Below, piece after piece: positions 9,187 through 18,724 of a stretch of DNA of 47,454 nt. Within the stretch, counting starts at the first letter, position 1. Each line of letters starts with the position of its first letter. This DNA is from an uncultured Candidatus Poseidoniales archaeon. Lineage in GTDB: Archaea; Thermoplasmatota; Poseidoniia; Poseidoniales; Thalassarchaeaceae. The DNA is taken from assembly GCA_902573015.1 (NCBI GenBank), contig CACGIE010000007.1:1-47454 (forward strand), in the 5' to 3' direction. The notes beneath the pieces are model-generated. The model did no database searches. It had not been told where the DNA came from and saw only the letters and a list, made by a program, of their open reading frames with translations. Position numbers and translations under genes: made by a program.

Positions 9187-12100
9187 TCACATGTTCCTTC
9201 TGAACTTCCCACCGCTCTCGAAAAGGGCCTGAGTAACCTGGCCCACTGAGCAGTGTTCTACGATTTCCATCATTACCTCGAATAGGTTGCCGCCCTCGCG
9301 TGCTGTATTCTTCAGCTTGGCAAGACCCTCCTCCGCCTCTTTCGAGTGGGTCTCCCTGAATTCTGCGTTCCTTGTGATGACCTTCATTTTCTCCTTTTCG
9401 TCGGATCTTGTGACGTCCAAGTCGAAATCGTCGGCCGATGGGGTGGCTGAGTCCTCGTCCGTGAAGGTGTTAACTCCGACTATCGGAGTTTCTCCGGTGT
9501 GCTTTCTGTGCTCGTAGAGCATCCCCTCGTCCTGGATCCTATTTCTCTGGTAGTTGACTTCCAGAGCCCCCAACACCCCTCCCCTGCTATGCATCTCCTC
9601 GAATATCCTGAGTACCTTCTCCTCTACCTCATCGGTCAGGTAGTCGGCTACGAATGAGCCTTGGAGTGGGTTCTCGTTCCTGAGCCAGCCATACTCCTTG
9701 GCCAGAATTAGTTGGATCGCCACCGCATCTCTAACTGTGTCTTCTGTAGGGGTCCCGAAGGCCTCGTCCCTGCTGTTGGTGTGGAGGCTGTTCGCGTTGT
9801 CGGCAAGGGCATAAAGGGCCTGCAGAGTGGTTCGGTAATCATTCCATGTGAACTCCTGGGAATGTAGGGATCTACCACTGCTCTGGATGTGGTACTTCAG
9901 CTTCTGTCCCCTCTCCCCGACCCCATACAGGTCTCGCATGGCTATGGCCCATATCCTCCTTGAGACCCTGCCTATTACGGCGTATTCCGGATCCATTCCA
10001 TTGGAGAAGAACCATGAGAAGTTCCTCAGGAACTTGTCCGGATCGAGGCCCCTTGCCTTGAATAGCTCGACGTAGGTTAGCCCATTTGACAGGGTCAGCG
10101 CTGCTTGGGTGATCGGATTGGCACCTGCCTCATCTATGTGGTATCCGCTGATGCTGACGAAGTAGTGGTTTCGGACTTCATTGTCCACGTAGAACTCCGC
10201 CACATCTCCCATCATCCGCAGTGCGGTATCCAGATTGAAGACCAATGTGTTCTGTCCCATGGCTTCCTTCAACTGGTCGGCTTGTACTGTTCCCCTTACT
10301 GTTGATAGGGAGTACTCCTTAATCTCCGAGGCCTCTTTCTCGTTCGGCTCTCTTCCGTTCTCATCGATGAACTTCCTAGTCTGCTGCCTGATTGCAACTC
10401 TGAAGAACGCTGCCAGGTGCCACCAGTAGTTCCCATTGATTGTCATGCTGACTGAGGTGTTGGGTGCGCACAGGTCGAAGCCGTCGAAGAGCACCTCCAT
10501 CTCGTCTACGGTGCTGATGCTTACGCCAGACTCACAGACCTTCCCGAAAATATCCAACCTCTCTTGAGGGTCGTTACCATACAGGCTTGGTGAGTCGAAT
10601 GCTACCGAGAGACGGTTGAATGGCTGATCCTTGGATAGGAAATGGTAACGCTTGTTGGTCCTCTCCGCGCTGCCTTCCCCGGCGAACATTCTGACTGGAA
10701 GTTCGTCCTCCCTCCTGAACGGGAAGACCCCTCCGGTGAAAGGAAAGGAGCCTGGGACGTTCTCCTTGCTTATCCACAGAAGTTTCTCGCCCCAGTCCTC
10801 AGTAGTAGGGAGTGCCACCCTAGGCACCCTAGTCCCCGAAATGGTCTCATGCGTCGTCTTTACCGGTATCTCCTTTCCTCGAACAGTGTAACTTGCCTGT
10901 CCGGATCTGTAGGAGTCTGCAATTGATTCAAAATCCTCCAGATCCCCCCATGCAGATTCGGGCAGAGATTCACGTATTTCCTTCGCCTCTTCCAGCAAGT
11001 CGATGTGATTTCCCCCCTTTTTCGAGGAGTCGAGGAATGTGGCCACAGATTCTAGCTGCTGGACTTGTCTAACTGCCTTGGCCATGTCCTCAGACCTCTT
11101 GTGATAACCCCTCACAGTAGAAGCTACTTCTGCCAGATATCCCTGGCGCTCGGGAGGAATCGGGGCATCGCGGCTGGGAAGTCCGTCTGGACCCAGTCTA
11201 GCCTCACTTGCTGAGAAGTCTGTATCGAATCTGTCGTTCAGGAGTGAGGATATCATCTCCCAAAGTCGATCGACTCCCGCGTCTGCGAACTGGCTAGCAA
11301 TCGTGGGAACTACTGGCATTGACTCCGGGCTTTCTCCGAATGCCTCTCTGTTCCTCTGGAATTGCTTCCGAATCTCGGTTAGTGCATCCTCGGCTCCGGG
11401 CCTATCGAACTTGTTCAGAACCACAATGTCAGCGAAGTCTAGAGCAGCTAGCTTCTCCAACTGGCTGGGTGCACCGTACTCCCTTGTTGTTACGTATATC
11501 GAGGTATCAGCGACCTCGGTAATTGCGTCGTTACCTTGTCCTATCCCGCTGGTCTCAACCAAAACCAAGTCGAAACCCACTGCCTTACAGACCTCGACGG
11601 CGCGATCTATGCACTCAGCAATCTCTCGCCCACTTTCCCGGCTCGCGAATGAGCGCATGAACAACTTTGAGTCTGAGAGGGAGTTCATCCTGATTCTGTC
11701 CCCAAGTAGGGCACCACCAGTCTTCTTCCTCGTAGGATCGGTTGCTAGAAGTGCGACCCTGGCTTCGGGATTGTCTCGCCTGATCCTAAGCATGACCTCA
11801 TCCATCAGGCTCGACTTCCCAGCCCCACCTGTTCCGGTAATCCCAACTACAGGGCACTCTGCTTCGACTTCCCTGGAGCGTGCTTGGGATAATTTGTCTG
11901 AGAATTGATCGGTAGGTGAGTTTTCTGCCATAGTCAGTAGGAGAGATACTGCAGCATGATCGTCTGCATCTACCTGGCCCGTTATCTGGTCGAATCTGGA
12001 TTCTGCAAGTAGGTCTGTTCCGGATGCGCTGGTCATTGCGTCCCTGACCATCCCCACCAGGCCAAGGTCCCTGCCATCGTCCGGTGAATAAATCTTAGAA

Positions 12101-12483
12101 ATCCCCTGCTCCTTGAGGTGCTCGATTTCATTTGGCAGGATGGTTCCGCCTCCTCCTCCAAAGAGGAAAACGTGCTCGAAACCGTTTTTCTGCAAGATGT
12201 CTTTAGTGTGTGTGAACATCTCAACCGCCCCTCCCTGGTAGGATGTGATAGCCACAGCATGCGCATCCTCCTGTATGGCGGCACGAGCTACCTCATCTGC
12301 ACCTCTATCGTGCCCTAGGTGGATAACCTCACAACCTTGGCTCTGTAGAATCCTGCGGAATATTCCGATGGCTGCATCGTGCCCATCGAAGATGGCCGCC
12401 GCGGTAATTACTCGGATGGGCATTTTTCCACCTGGAGTTCTAATTATAGAGTCGGGCTCGCCGCTATCCGCTCTACTTGCCAT
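9187..12483 (-). CDS. icmF: Fused acyl-CoA mutase of the IcmF type: B12-binding domain + MeaB-like GTPase + mutase catalytic domain
   Basis: N-terminal B12 domain (FDGHDAAIGIFRRILQSQGCEVIHLGHDRGADEVARAA), GITGTGGAGKSSLMDEVMLRI P-loop, NKFDR, mutase core FPFTGGVFPFRREDELPVRMFAGEGSAERTNKRYHFLSK...TSVSMTINGN...SISGYHIDEAGANPITQAALTLSNG. Start inferred at ATG 12483 (MASRAD) or 12423 (MPIRV). Confidence 0.92.
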   Translation of the reverse strand: MASRADSGEPDSIIRTPGGKMPIRVITAAAIFDGHDAAIGIFRRILQSQGCEVIHLGHDRGADEVARAAIQEDAHAVAITSYQGGAVEMFTHTKDILQKNGFEHVFLFGGGGGTILPNEIEHLKEQGISKIYSPDDGRDLGLVGMVRDAMTSASGTDLLAESRFDQITGQVDADDHAAVSLLLTMAENSPTDQFSDKLSQARSREVEAECPVVGITGTGGAGKSSLMDEVMLRIRRDNPEARVALLATDPTRKKTGGALLGDRIRMNSLSDSKLFMRSFASRESGREIAECIDRAVEVCKAVGFDLVLVETSGIGQGNDAITEVADTSIYVTTREYGAPSQLEKLAALDFADIVVLNKFDRPGAEDALTEIRKQFQRNREAFGESPESMPVVPTIASQFADAGVDRLWEMISSLLNDRFDTDFSASEARLGPDGLPSRDAPIPPERQGYLAEVASTVRGYHKRSEDMAKAVRQVQQLESVATFLDSSKKGGNHIDLLEEAKEIRESLPESAWGDLEDFESIADSYRSGQASYTVRGKEIPVKTTHETISGTRVPRVALPTTEDWGEKLLWISKENVPGSFPFTGGVFPFRREDELPVRMFAGEGSAERTNKRYHFLSKDQPFNRLSVAFDSPSLYGNDPQERLDIFGKVCESGVSISTVDEMEVLFDGFDLCAPNTSVSMTINGNYWWHLAAFFRVAIRQQTRKFIDENGREPNEKEASEIKEYSLSTVRGTVQADQLKEAMGQNTLVFNLDTALRMMGDVAEFYVDNEVRNHYFVSISGYHIDEAGANPITQAALTLSNGLTYVELFKARGLDPDKFLRNFSWFFSNGMDPEYAVIGRVSRRIWAIAMRDLYGVGERGQKLKYHIQSSGRSLHSQEFTWNDYRTTLQALYALADNANSLHTNSRDEAFGTPTEDTVRDAVAIQLILAKEYGWLRNENPLQGSFVADYLTDEVEEKVLRIFEEMHSRGGVLGALEVNYQRNRIQDEGMLYEHRKHTGETPIVGVNTFTDEDSATPSADDFDLDVTRSDEKEKMKVITRNAEFRETHSKEAEEGLAKLKNTAREGGNLFEVMMEIVEHCSVGQVTQALFESGGKFRRNM

Positions 12484-12588
12484 ACTACTCCGAAAACACG
12501 ATTCCACAAGAATGCGTTGACTGACTGAAAACCATGGAACTGGTAATTCCGGGACATTGTTCAAGACCCAAGGAGAGTACGCAAGTAA

Positions 12589-13056
12589 ATGGAAGAGAGG
12601 CCGGAGTCTGTCGAAATAACCTCGGGTTCTGATGGGAATCCCTGGGGGGGTGAGCCTTCCAATCTGGAGTCTGGAGGAACCATTCTAAGCGGGAGCGTTT
12701 CTTCACTAGGGGATAGTAACAGTGGTGCACTAGGCATCGTTTCACAGCAAGAACAGGGCAATGGCTCCAACGTAGGCTGGTTCTTCGTTGGTCTAATTCT
12801 GGCTCCTGCTGCTATGTGGATCTCTTCAATTGTACTCATGGAAATTGCATGGGCGCTCTCAGATACGGGAGAGGGGTTGTTCATGGTGGCTAGTTTTCTT
12901 GTATGGCCGGTAGGTCTGATTGCAGGGATAGTCTGGAGTTTTACAAGGGGGAACAAGTACTTCGCTATTGGCATGCTGACTACTGTAGTAGGGGTCCCCG
13001 CTGTTTTGTTCCTGGCATTTATCGTAATGATACTGATGTGGAGCGGTGGCTTCTGA
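12589..13056 (+). CDS. Hypothetical membrane protein with low-complexity N-terminus
   Basis: 155-aa ORF; three hydrophobic segments following a Ser/Gly-rich head. Confidence 0.6.
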   Translation: MEERPESVEITSGSDGNPWGGEPSNLESGGTILSGSVSSLGDSNSGALGIVSQQEQGNGSNVGWFFVGLILAPAAMWISSIVLMEIAWALSDTGEGLFMVASFLVWPVGLIAGIVWSFTRGNKYFAIGMLTTVVGVPAVLFLAFIVMILMWSGGF

Positions 13057-13058
13057 AT

Positions 13059-13682
13059 CTAGAAACCGCTGACGAGGATGTACGCGAACAGGAACATTAG
13101 GGCGCCCATGGCTCCGTCGATCAGATGAGCGCTAGACTTCAGCCTCTCTGCCCTGTCACCTGTGGTGAGGACCGTGGCCACGGTTACATACCAAGCCCCA
13201 TCAATTGTCATCCCCAGAAGGCCCATGCCGATGAGAGTCTCCATTGGGAAGTCCGCTTCTATGAACGGCGAGTATAGGGCTAGCATCCATGCCATTATCT
13301 TTGGATTGAGCAAGGCTATTGAGAACCCCTGGATGAAGCCAATTCTGTCCGAAGGAGCGTGTTGGTCGGCCTGGTCCTGCTCGTCTTCTCTTTCTGCCAT
13401 GGCATGGCGAAGGAAGGTGGTCCCCAACCATAGGAGGATTACAATGCCACCCCACCTCAGTACCTGCTCGACGTGCTCATTTGCAGAGAGCGCGGTCGCT
13501 ATTCCGAGAGCGGCGAGGAAGGCGTAGATCCCGAAGCCTATTCCGTGTCCTATCCCCGTGTAAATTCCCTGTCTCCGGCCCCCAGTCAAGGTATTCCTGA
13601 GGACTACAGCCAGAGAAGGACCGGGACTCATGGCCCCCAAAGCGAAGACGATAGCGAGGGCGGCCCAAGCACTAGGTTCCAT
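13059..13682 (-). CDS. LysE/RhtB family amino-acid exporter
   Basis: AIVFALGAMSPGPSLAVVLRNTLTGGRRQGIYTGIGHGIGFGIYAFLAALGIA...GFSIALLNPKIMAWMLALYSPF: LysE signature. Confidence 0.92.
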   Translation of the reverse strand: MEPSAWAALAIVFALGAMSPGPSLAVVLRNTLTGGRRQGIYTGIGHGIGFGIYAFLAALGIATALSANEHVEQVLRWGGIVILLWLGTTFLRHAMAEREDEQDQADQHAPSDRIGFIQGFSIALLNPKIMAWMLALYSPFIEADFPMETLIGMGLLGMTIDGAWYVTVATVLTTGDRAERLKSSAHLIDGAMGALMFLFAYILVSGF

Positions 13683-13700
13683 TCGGTCACCGAACTAGAA

Positions 13701-15485
13701 TCAGTACATGGCCTCTATCTCACTAGCCCAGTTCTCCCTGATCTGGATCCTCCTGATCTTCAGGGTCGGGGTTAGCTCCCCGTGGTCCACGCTCAGGTCC
13801 CTCGGGAGGATTGTGAACTTCTTCAGCTGCTCTGGGTTTGAGAACTGCCCGTTGAGCCTGTCCACGTGCTCCTGTAACTCAGCATGGATCTCAGGGCTAT
13901 CCGTGTACTCGCTTAGATCGTGTCCGAACTCCTTCAGCTTGGCCAACTGCTCGGCGGGGTCCTTGGGGACCTTCGCTCCATCCATCCCGTGCTTGTCCCT
14001 TAGAATGGCTCCCACATCCAGAGTGAAGAGGGCGCTGCAGTACTTCCTGTTGTCCCCGATCAGCATGCACTGGGAGACAAGAGGAATCGACTTCATGGTC
14101 TCCTCGATCACGAGGGGTGCGATGTTCTTGCCTGCGGAGCTGACGTAGATCTCCTTTATCCTTCCAGTCACGCTGATGTATCCCTCTGAGTCCTCCCTAC
14201 CTAGGTCTCCTGACTTCAGCCAGCCGTCCTCGGTCATTGTCTCTGCTGTAGCTTCAGGGTTGTTGTAGTAGCCCTTCATGATATGTCTACCACGGAACTG
14301 TATCTCTCCGTCACCGGCCTCGTTCGGATTGTCGATCCTGATATCTCCAACGAAGGCCTTCCCTACGGTCCCGATTTTGTTATTGCCGGGGTAACCTATT
14401 GTGGCTCCCGCGGTGGTCTCGGTCATTCCGTATCCTTCGAATAGGGGAATGTCCAGCTTCTGGAAAAGGTGCAAAATGTCGGAGTTGATCGGGGCTGCCC
14501 CTGTGATGGCGTACTTCAGATTGGAAAACCCTATCTTCTGCTTTGCCTTCTTCCTTACTATGCCCTTCAGAACGGGAATGCTCAGCCACTTTACTTTACT
14601 TCCGAGGCCGGCAACTAGGTTGGAGTATACCTTCTCGTAGATTCTTGGTACTCCTATGAATAGAGAGGGTTCTACTTCCTTTGCGTAATCTATGGATTCC
14701 AATGGGTTACTGACCACTCGCATGTGCATGGCATCTCTTATCCAGATGTGGTTGTCTGCTAGCTGACCGAAAACGTGTGCGCATGGAAGCCATGAGACAT
14801 AACCGTCACCCTGATCGAACTTGGCGATGGCAGACACCCCGGCGATCTCTGCCTCGAAGTTGTCGTGAGTCAGTTCTACTCCCTTTGGGTTTCCAGTGGT
14901 ACCTGATGTGTAGATCAGCGAGGCTGTATCATCGGGCTTTATGCTGGAGGCCCTTTCCATGACTTGGGAATCCTCGATATCGCTTCCGCTGGCGAGGAAA
15001 TCGGACCATGAGATTGACTTGGGGTGATCAGGCATATCCACCCCGTCCATGACGACGACGACCTCGACCTTATCCAATGAGGGAAGTGCCTCGTTCAAGC
15101 GATGAGAGCACATCTTTCCTTCTTCCCCCCCATCCATCGGGTTGTTACCAACGAAGACCACCTTTGAGTCGGAGTTACCCACGACCCATTCGACCTCCTC
15201 CGGAGAGCATGTGTGGTAGACCCCTACGGCCGCACCATTGCACATATTGGCAGCTGAGTAAGCTGAATACCACTCCTTTCGATTGTATGAGTATATGCTG
15301 AGCTTATCTCCGGCATCAAATCCATTGGCGATGAGGGCCTTCGAAAGTGCGACTACGTCGTCCTTGAACTCGGACCAAGTGGTCGTGTCCCAGTTTCCGT
15401 TCTCGTCCTTGGATGAGATGGCTGCCTCGTGGGGGTATTTTTCTGCGTTTTCAATTAGGTATTCGGGAGTTGTCTTCTCCGACAT
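13701..15485 (-). CDS. AMP-forming long-chain acyl-CoA synthetase
   Basis: DTASLIYTSGTTGNPKGVELTHDNF AMP-binding motif, FEGYGMTETTAG, GWLKSGDLGREDSEGYISVTGRIKEIYVSSAGKNIAPLVIEE. Confidence 0.95.
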   Translation of the reverse strand: MSEKTTPEYLIENAEKYPHEAAISSKDENGNWDTTTWSEFKDDVVALSKALIANGFDAGDKLSIYSYNRKEWYSAYSAANMCNGAAVGVYHTCSPEEVEWVVGNSDSKVVFVGNNPMDGGEEGKMCSHRLNEALPSLDKVEVVVVMDGVDMPDHPKSISWSDFLASGSDIEDSQVMERASSIKPDDTASLIYTSGTTGNPKGVELTHDNFEAEIAGVSAIAKFDQGDGYVSWLPCAHVFGQLADNHIWIRDAMHMRVVSNPLESIDYAKEVEPSLFIGVPRIYEKVYSNLVAGLGSKVKWLSIPVLKGIVRKKAKQKIGFSNLKYAITGAAPINSDILHLFQKLDIPLFEGYGMTETTAGATIGYPGNNKIGTVGKAFVGDIRIDNPNEAGDGEIQFRGRHIMKGYYNNPEATAETMTEDGWLKSGDLGREDSEGYISVTGRIKEIYVSSAGKNIAPLVIEETMKSIPLVSQCMLIGDNRKYCSALFTLDVGAILRDKHGMDGAKVPKDPAEQLAKLKEFGHDLSEYTDSPEIHAELQEHVDRLNGQFSNPEQLKKFTILPRDLSVDHGELTPTLKIRRIQIRENWASEIEAMY

Positions 15486-15551
15486 GGTTTTTTTGAGTTC
15501 AGATTGAAACTTAACTGTTGTCTAGGAAATTAAGTGTTGCAAAAACAACCT

Positions 15552-16289
15552 TCATGGGAGGACCTTGCTTATGTTTGCCCTCCAATCGGCACCTCCGTTC
15601 CTATTTGCCAGAGGGGAAGCTGGAGAGGGGTGCCAGCATGTTTCTATTGAGACTCCATAGCCGTGAAGAGCAGTAACTGCTCTCTTCTCTGCGTACTTCC
15701 CGATTCCTACCACCTTTCTGGCTCCTAATGCTTCCACGACTTCCCTCAGGTGCTGATCGCAAATATCCATCAGTTCGTCTACTGCCTGTCCGGCAACGTT
15801 GTTTGGTGTTACGTTGGTCCCCCTATCGCCATTCAGAATCATTAGTGGGCAGTGGTTGACTACGTAGACTTCTTTGGAAATCTTATCGATGTCTCCGTAT
15901 CTGTGCTCGAGCACCCCCCACAGTCTTGTTCCAGAGACTTCCTCCTTGGGGTGTTCTAGACCGTTTACAGGCCTTTTAGGATGAGTTATCTCGGGATTTG
16001 CAACGGTTATCCCCGTAATCCGAATCAAGTCTCTGACGACCGATGTCGCTGCGAAGGGGATGCCCATCTGGCCCATTCCATGTGGACCGGGATTCATACC
16101 GAGAAGAATACACTTCGCACCATTCCCACCAGTCCTTCGAATGAACTCCGCATGTACCTCCCATGCATAATTGAGGGGGTTGTAAACGAGGTCGGCGACT
16201 CCTTCTGAGACAATCCTCCTTGCTATCAATTGGGAAGTATCCCTCAATCGGGAAGCGGAAGCAATGAGTTCGTGAACGACGTCCACCAT
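15552..16289 (-). CDS. SMUG1-like uracil-DNA glycosylase superfamily protein
   Basis: CILLGMNPGPHGMGQMGIPFAATSVVRDLI (GMNPGP...GMAQTGVPFG-type motif A) and CWHPSPASPLANRNGGADW (HPSP..xxAN motif B). Confidence 0.88.
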   Translation of the reverse strand: MVDVVHELIASASRLRDTSQLIARRIVSEGVADLVYNPLNYAWEVHAEFIRRTGGNGAKCILLGMNPGPHGMGQMGIPFAATSVVRDLIRITGITVANPEITHPKRPVNGLEHPKEEVSGTRLWGVLEHRYGDIDKISKEVYVVNHCPLMILNGDRGTNVTPNNVAGQAVDELMDICDQHLREVVEALGARKVVGIGKYAEKRAVTALHGYGVSIETCWHPSPASPLANRNGGADWRANISKVLP

Positions 16290-16754
16290 CTACTGTTTCA
16301 CATCTCCTAGTTTAGCTCCGGAAACTTCTCTGAGTTTCTCGGGAGTGATTGGGAATACTGTCTGAGGAGTACCCGCTGCGCCCCAAACCAAGTCGTATTG
16401 CATCAGATCCTCGTCCATGAGTACTGTGGCAGGGCTTGTGTGTCCGAATGGCGGGACCCCGCCAACGGCAAAACCGGTGCTTTGGAGAACGTATTCAGGA
16501 GATGCCATCCCGGGCTTGAATCCGAGTATTCGCTTCAGTTTCCTCTTTCTTTCTACCCTGTTGGATCCTGATGTGATCACTATTACGGCTCCTTCCTCTC
16601 CACTGAATACTATCGATTTGGCGATATGCGCTACTTCGCATCCCAGTTGATCAGCAGCGTCCTGCGAAGTTCGAGTGCCCTCCTCATACTTGCGCGGGTC
16701 AGGTGTGAAGCCTATCTCTTCGCACTGAGCTAGCCAGAGAGCGTGCCCATCCAT
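16290..16754 (-). CDS. YbaK/ProX-type aminoacyl-tRNA deacylase (editing domain)
   Basis: TSQDAADQLGCEVAHIAKSIVFSGEEGAVIVITSGSNRV...GVPPFGHTSPATVLMDEDLMQYDLVWGAAGTPQTVFPITPEKL. Confidence 0.9.
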   Translation of the reverse strand: MDGHALWLAQCEEIGFTPDPRKYEEGTRTSQDAADQLGCEVAHIAKSIVFSGEEGAVIVITSGSNRVERKRKLKRILGFKPGMASPEYVLQSTGFAVGGVPPFGHTSPATVLMDEDLMQYDLVWGAAGTPQTVFPITPEKLREVSGAKLGDVKQ

Positions 16755-16860
16755 GCAATGCGCCTCGAGTATCTCGACTTATGGATTGGGGACCTAGTAA
16801 TGAGGGGGACGATGGCTCAGCGACTGTAAGTTTCATGACTCGATTGTAGGCGGTTCGACC

Positions 16861-18273
16861 ATGGAGTGGCCTTTCGGACCGTACGAGACGGTAATGGGTA
16901 CGATACTCCTGCTGACCATTCCAATCCAGAGGATCCTAACCAGGGATGAGCCTGAGATGAGGGTTGCACTGTCCGATCTACTAGGAGAAATCAAGGAAAA
17001 GGGGTACAAGTGGCATATTTCTGTTTATGTAATAATGTACGGATTTAAGGCCTTCATTGACCAACACAACGAGGCTATAAAGCCCCGTGTCGGCGGATTT
17101 ACGCACTACGTTCACGGATTCGAAGGAGAGTTGACTCTCTGGGTCCAGGAGAGTTTTCGTAACGAAATGCTTAGCGATGTCCTGTCCTTCCACTACCTGT
17201 TCGTCTACCTGTTCCTGATTTGGTTCAGTCCGATTTACTACATCCTCTGCAGGGATGAGGTCATGGCCGACAAGGCAGTTCTGAACTACTCCATAATCTA
17301 CGTACTCGCCGTCCCACTCTACCTCTTCTTCAACGTCGAGGTGACATCCTCATTCATTCCAGGAATGGATGCTATCATGTACCACGAGTCGTGGAACCTA
17401 TTCTTCTTCACTGAAGTAGACCCACTGGACAACGGCATTCCGAGTCTGCATGTTGGCCTCCCGCTTGGCCTATTGATAATCAATCGGCTACACGTTAGAG
17501 ACCTGGGAATCAAAATGGCGGAATGGCGCCATAGGGAGTTCGACCTTTTCGTAGCAGCAAACATCCCGATTTATTTGTTCAGCATACAATACCTTGGAAT
17601 TCACTGGATTTCGGACGTGATCCCAGGAGTGATGCTTGCCGTAATATGCGCTCTCTTCGCCCATGGCATCCAACCCAAGCTTAGGAATCTCAGAGAGAAC
17701 GGTTTGCGCTCCCTCGCTCATCCGAGAAACGTTTCTTACACCGCTGCCGTATTCTCAGTGATCGGCACTCTGATGCTAGTATTTGTCATCGTAGATGGTC
17801 CGGGGACCGATGAAAATGAGCCTACGATGAGAGTTGGGGCCGGAGACGTTAACCTTGACGTCATCGAGGTACACAGTTTGTGGCACCCAGCAGAGGTAGA
17901 GGCCAGAAATGTGGGATTGGAGGATGTACAGATTCTAGTAATTCACAGAGACATGGTCGAAGAGCATGCCAGAGGAGGGAAGATAGAATGGTCAGCATTC
18001 TCTGATCGGGACATTCAAATCCTCCCTCCAGGTGAGGCTTACCAGGTAGAGGTTGAGACTCCAACGGTGTATGACGGACATTATGTTCTGGTTTCCAATC
18101 AAGGGGATGATGGGGTTGGCGAAGTCAGGATCACGATTGAGTACGTGGATGGGGATCTCATCTGGACTGGAGTCCTGTCATCCGTCCCATCTTTCGCAAT
18201 AAGCGGACTTGTGGTAGGGAGGATGATCTGGTCAGACAAGGATGAGGTGACCAAACAGACCTCCGATGAATAG
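16861..18273 (+). CDS. PAP2-superfamily membrane phosphatase/transferase with C-terminal beta-rich domain and terminal TM
   Basis: DNGIPSLHVGLPLGLLIINR and LGIHWISDVIPGVMLAVICALFAHG PAP2 motifs; ~130-aa predicted beta-rich region after TM segment. Confidence 0.8.
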   Translation: MEWPFGPYETVMGTILLLTIPIQRILTRDEPEMRVALSDLLGEIKEKGYKWHISVYVIMYGFKAFIDQHNEAIKPRVGGFTHYVHGFEGELTLWVQESFRNEMLSDVLSFHYLFVYLFLIWFSPIYYILCRDEVMADKAVLNYSIIYVLAVPLYLFFNVEVTSSFIPGMDAIMYHESWNLFFFTEVDPLDNGIPSLHVGLPLGLLIINRLHVRDLGIKMAEWRHREFDLFVAANIPIYLFSIQYLGIHWISDVIPGVMLAVICALFAHGIQPKLRNLRENGLRSLAHPRNVSYTAAVFSVIGTLMLVFVIVDGPGTDENEPTMRVGAGDVNLDVIEVHSLWHPAEVEARNVGLEDVQILVIHRDMVEEHARGGKIEWSAFSDRDIQILPPGEAYQVEVETPTVYDGHYVLVSNQGDDGVGEVRITIEYVDGDLIWTGVLSSVPSFAISGLVVGRMIWSDKDEVTKQTSDE

Positions 18274-18642
18274 TCCAGAAACTGCTCCTAATCCAATCCA
18301 GGTCCCGATTCTGAAAGGCGGGTAATTCCTCCTCCAGACATACATTGACTGGGATAGCCAAAGCAGGATGACTATGATGAACCAAACGAAGAATATTGCT
18401 TGGGGAAAGAAAGCGAAGAACATCCCAATATTGGCCCCTAGTATCAACTCTGCCCTCCCTCCAGTAGGCTCGGGGGAGAAATATAGGATCGGACTCAGAA
18501 TCACCAGTAGGATGAATGGAGTTGTCAGTTCGCCGCCCACGAGCTGAGGAGTGTTTGGAATCACATATGGGATGCATGCTGCTGCGAATCCGGCTAGACT
18601 CGGTACCGCCACAGGCCAAAGAGGAGGTTCGTCCCACTTCAT
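18232..18642 (-). CDS. Hypothetical small membrane protein
   Basis: 136-aa ORF with 4 hydrophobic stretches; convergent and overlapping the 3' end of the PAP2 gene by ~42 nt. Confidence 0.6.
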   Translation of the reverse strand: MKWDEPPLWPVAVPSLAGFAAACIPYVIPNTPQLVGGELTTPFILLVILSPILYFSPEPTGGRAELILGANIGMFFAFFPQAIFFVWFIIVILLWLSQSMYVWRRNYPPFRIGTWIGLGAVSGLFIGGLFGHLILV

Positions 18643-18724
18643 GACATAGCGTCCAAGAGGTGTCCCATGAACTCTACTAGGAGGGCCGGAAGGTTTTCTT
18701 TAGATTTCTCGACCTCGGGGGGAT

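Noticed and set aside
11303-11908. 201-aa plus-strand ORF inside icmF
   Set aside because: Antisense to the MeaB-like GTPase domain; no motif and Ser-rich shadow composition.
12640-12655. 7-G run near the start of the 12589 ORF as another slippage break
   Set aside because: The frame is intact through the run, so there is no evidence of disruption.
18158-18637. 159-aa minus-strand ORF alternative to the 136-aa membrane protein
   Set aside because: The 136-aa frame has coherent hydrophobic segments; the 159-aa frame looks like random Arg/Ser-rich sequence.
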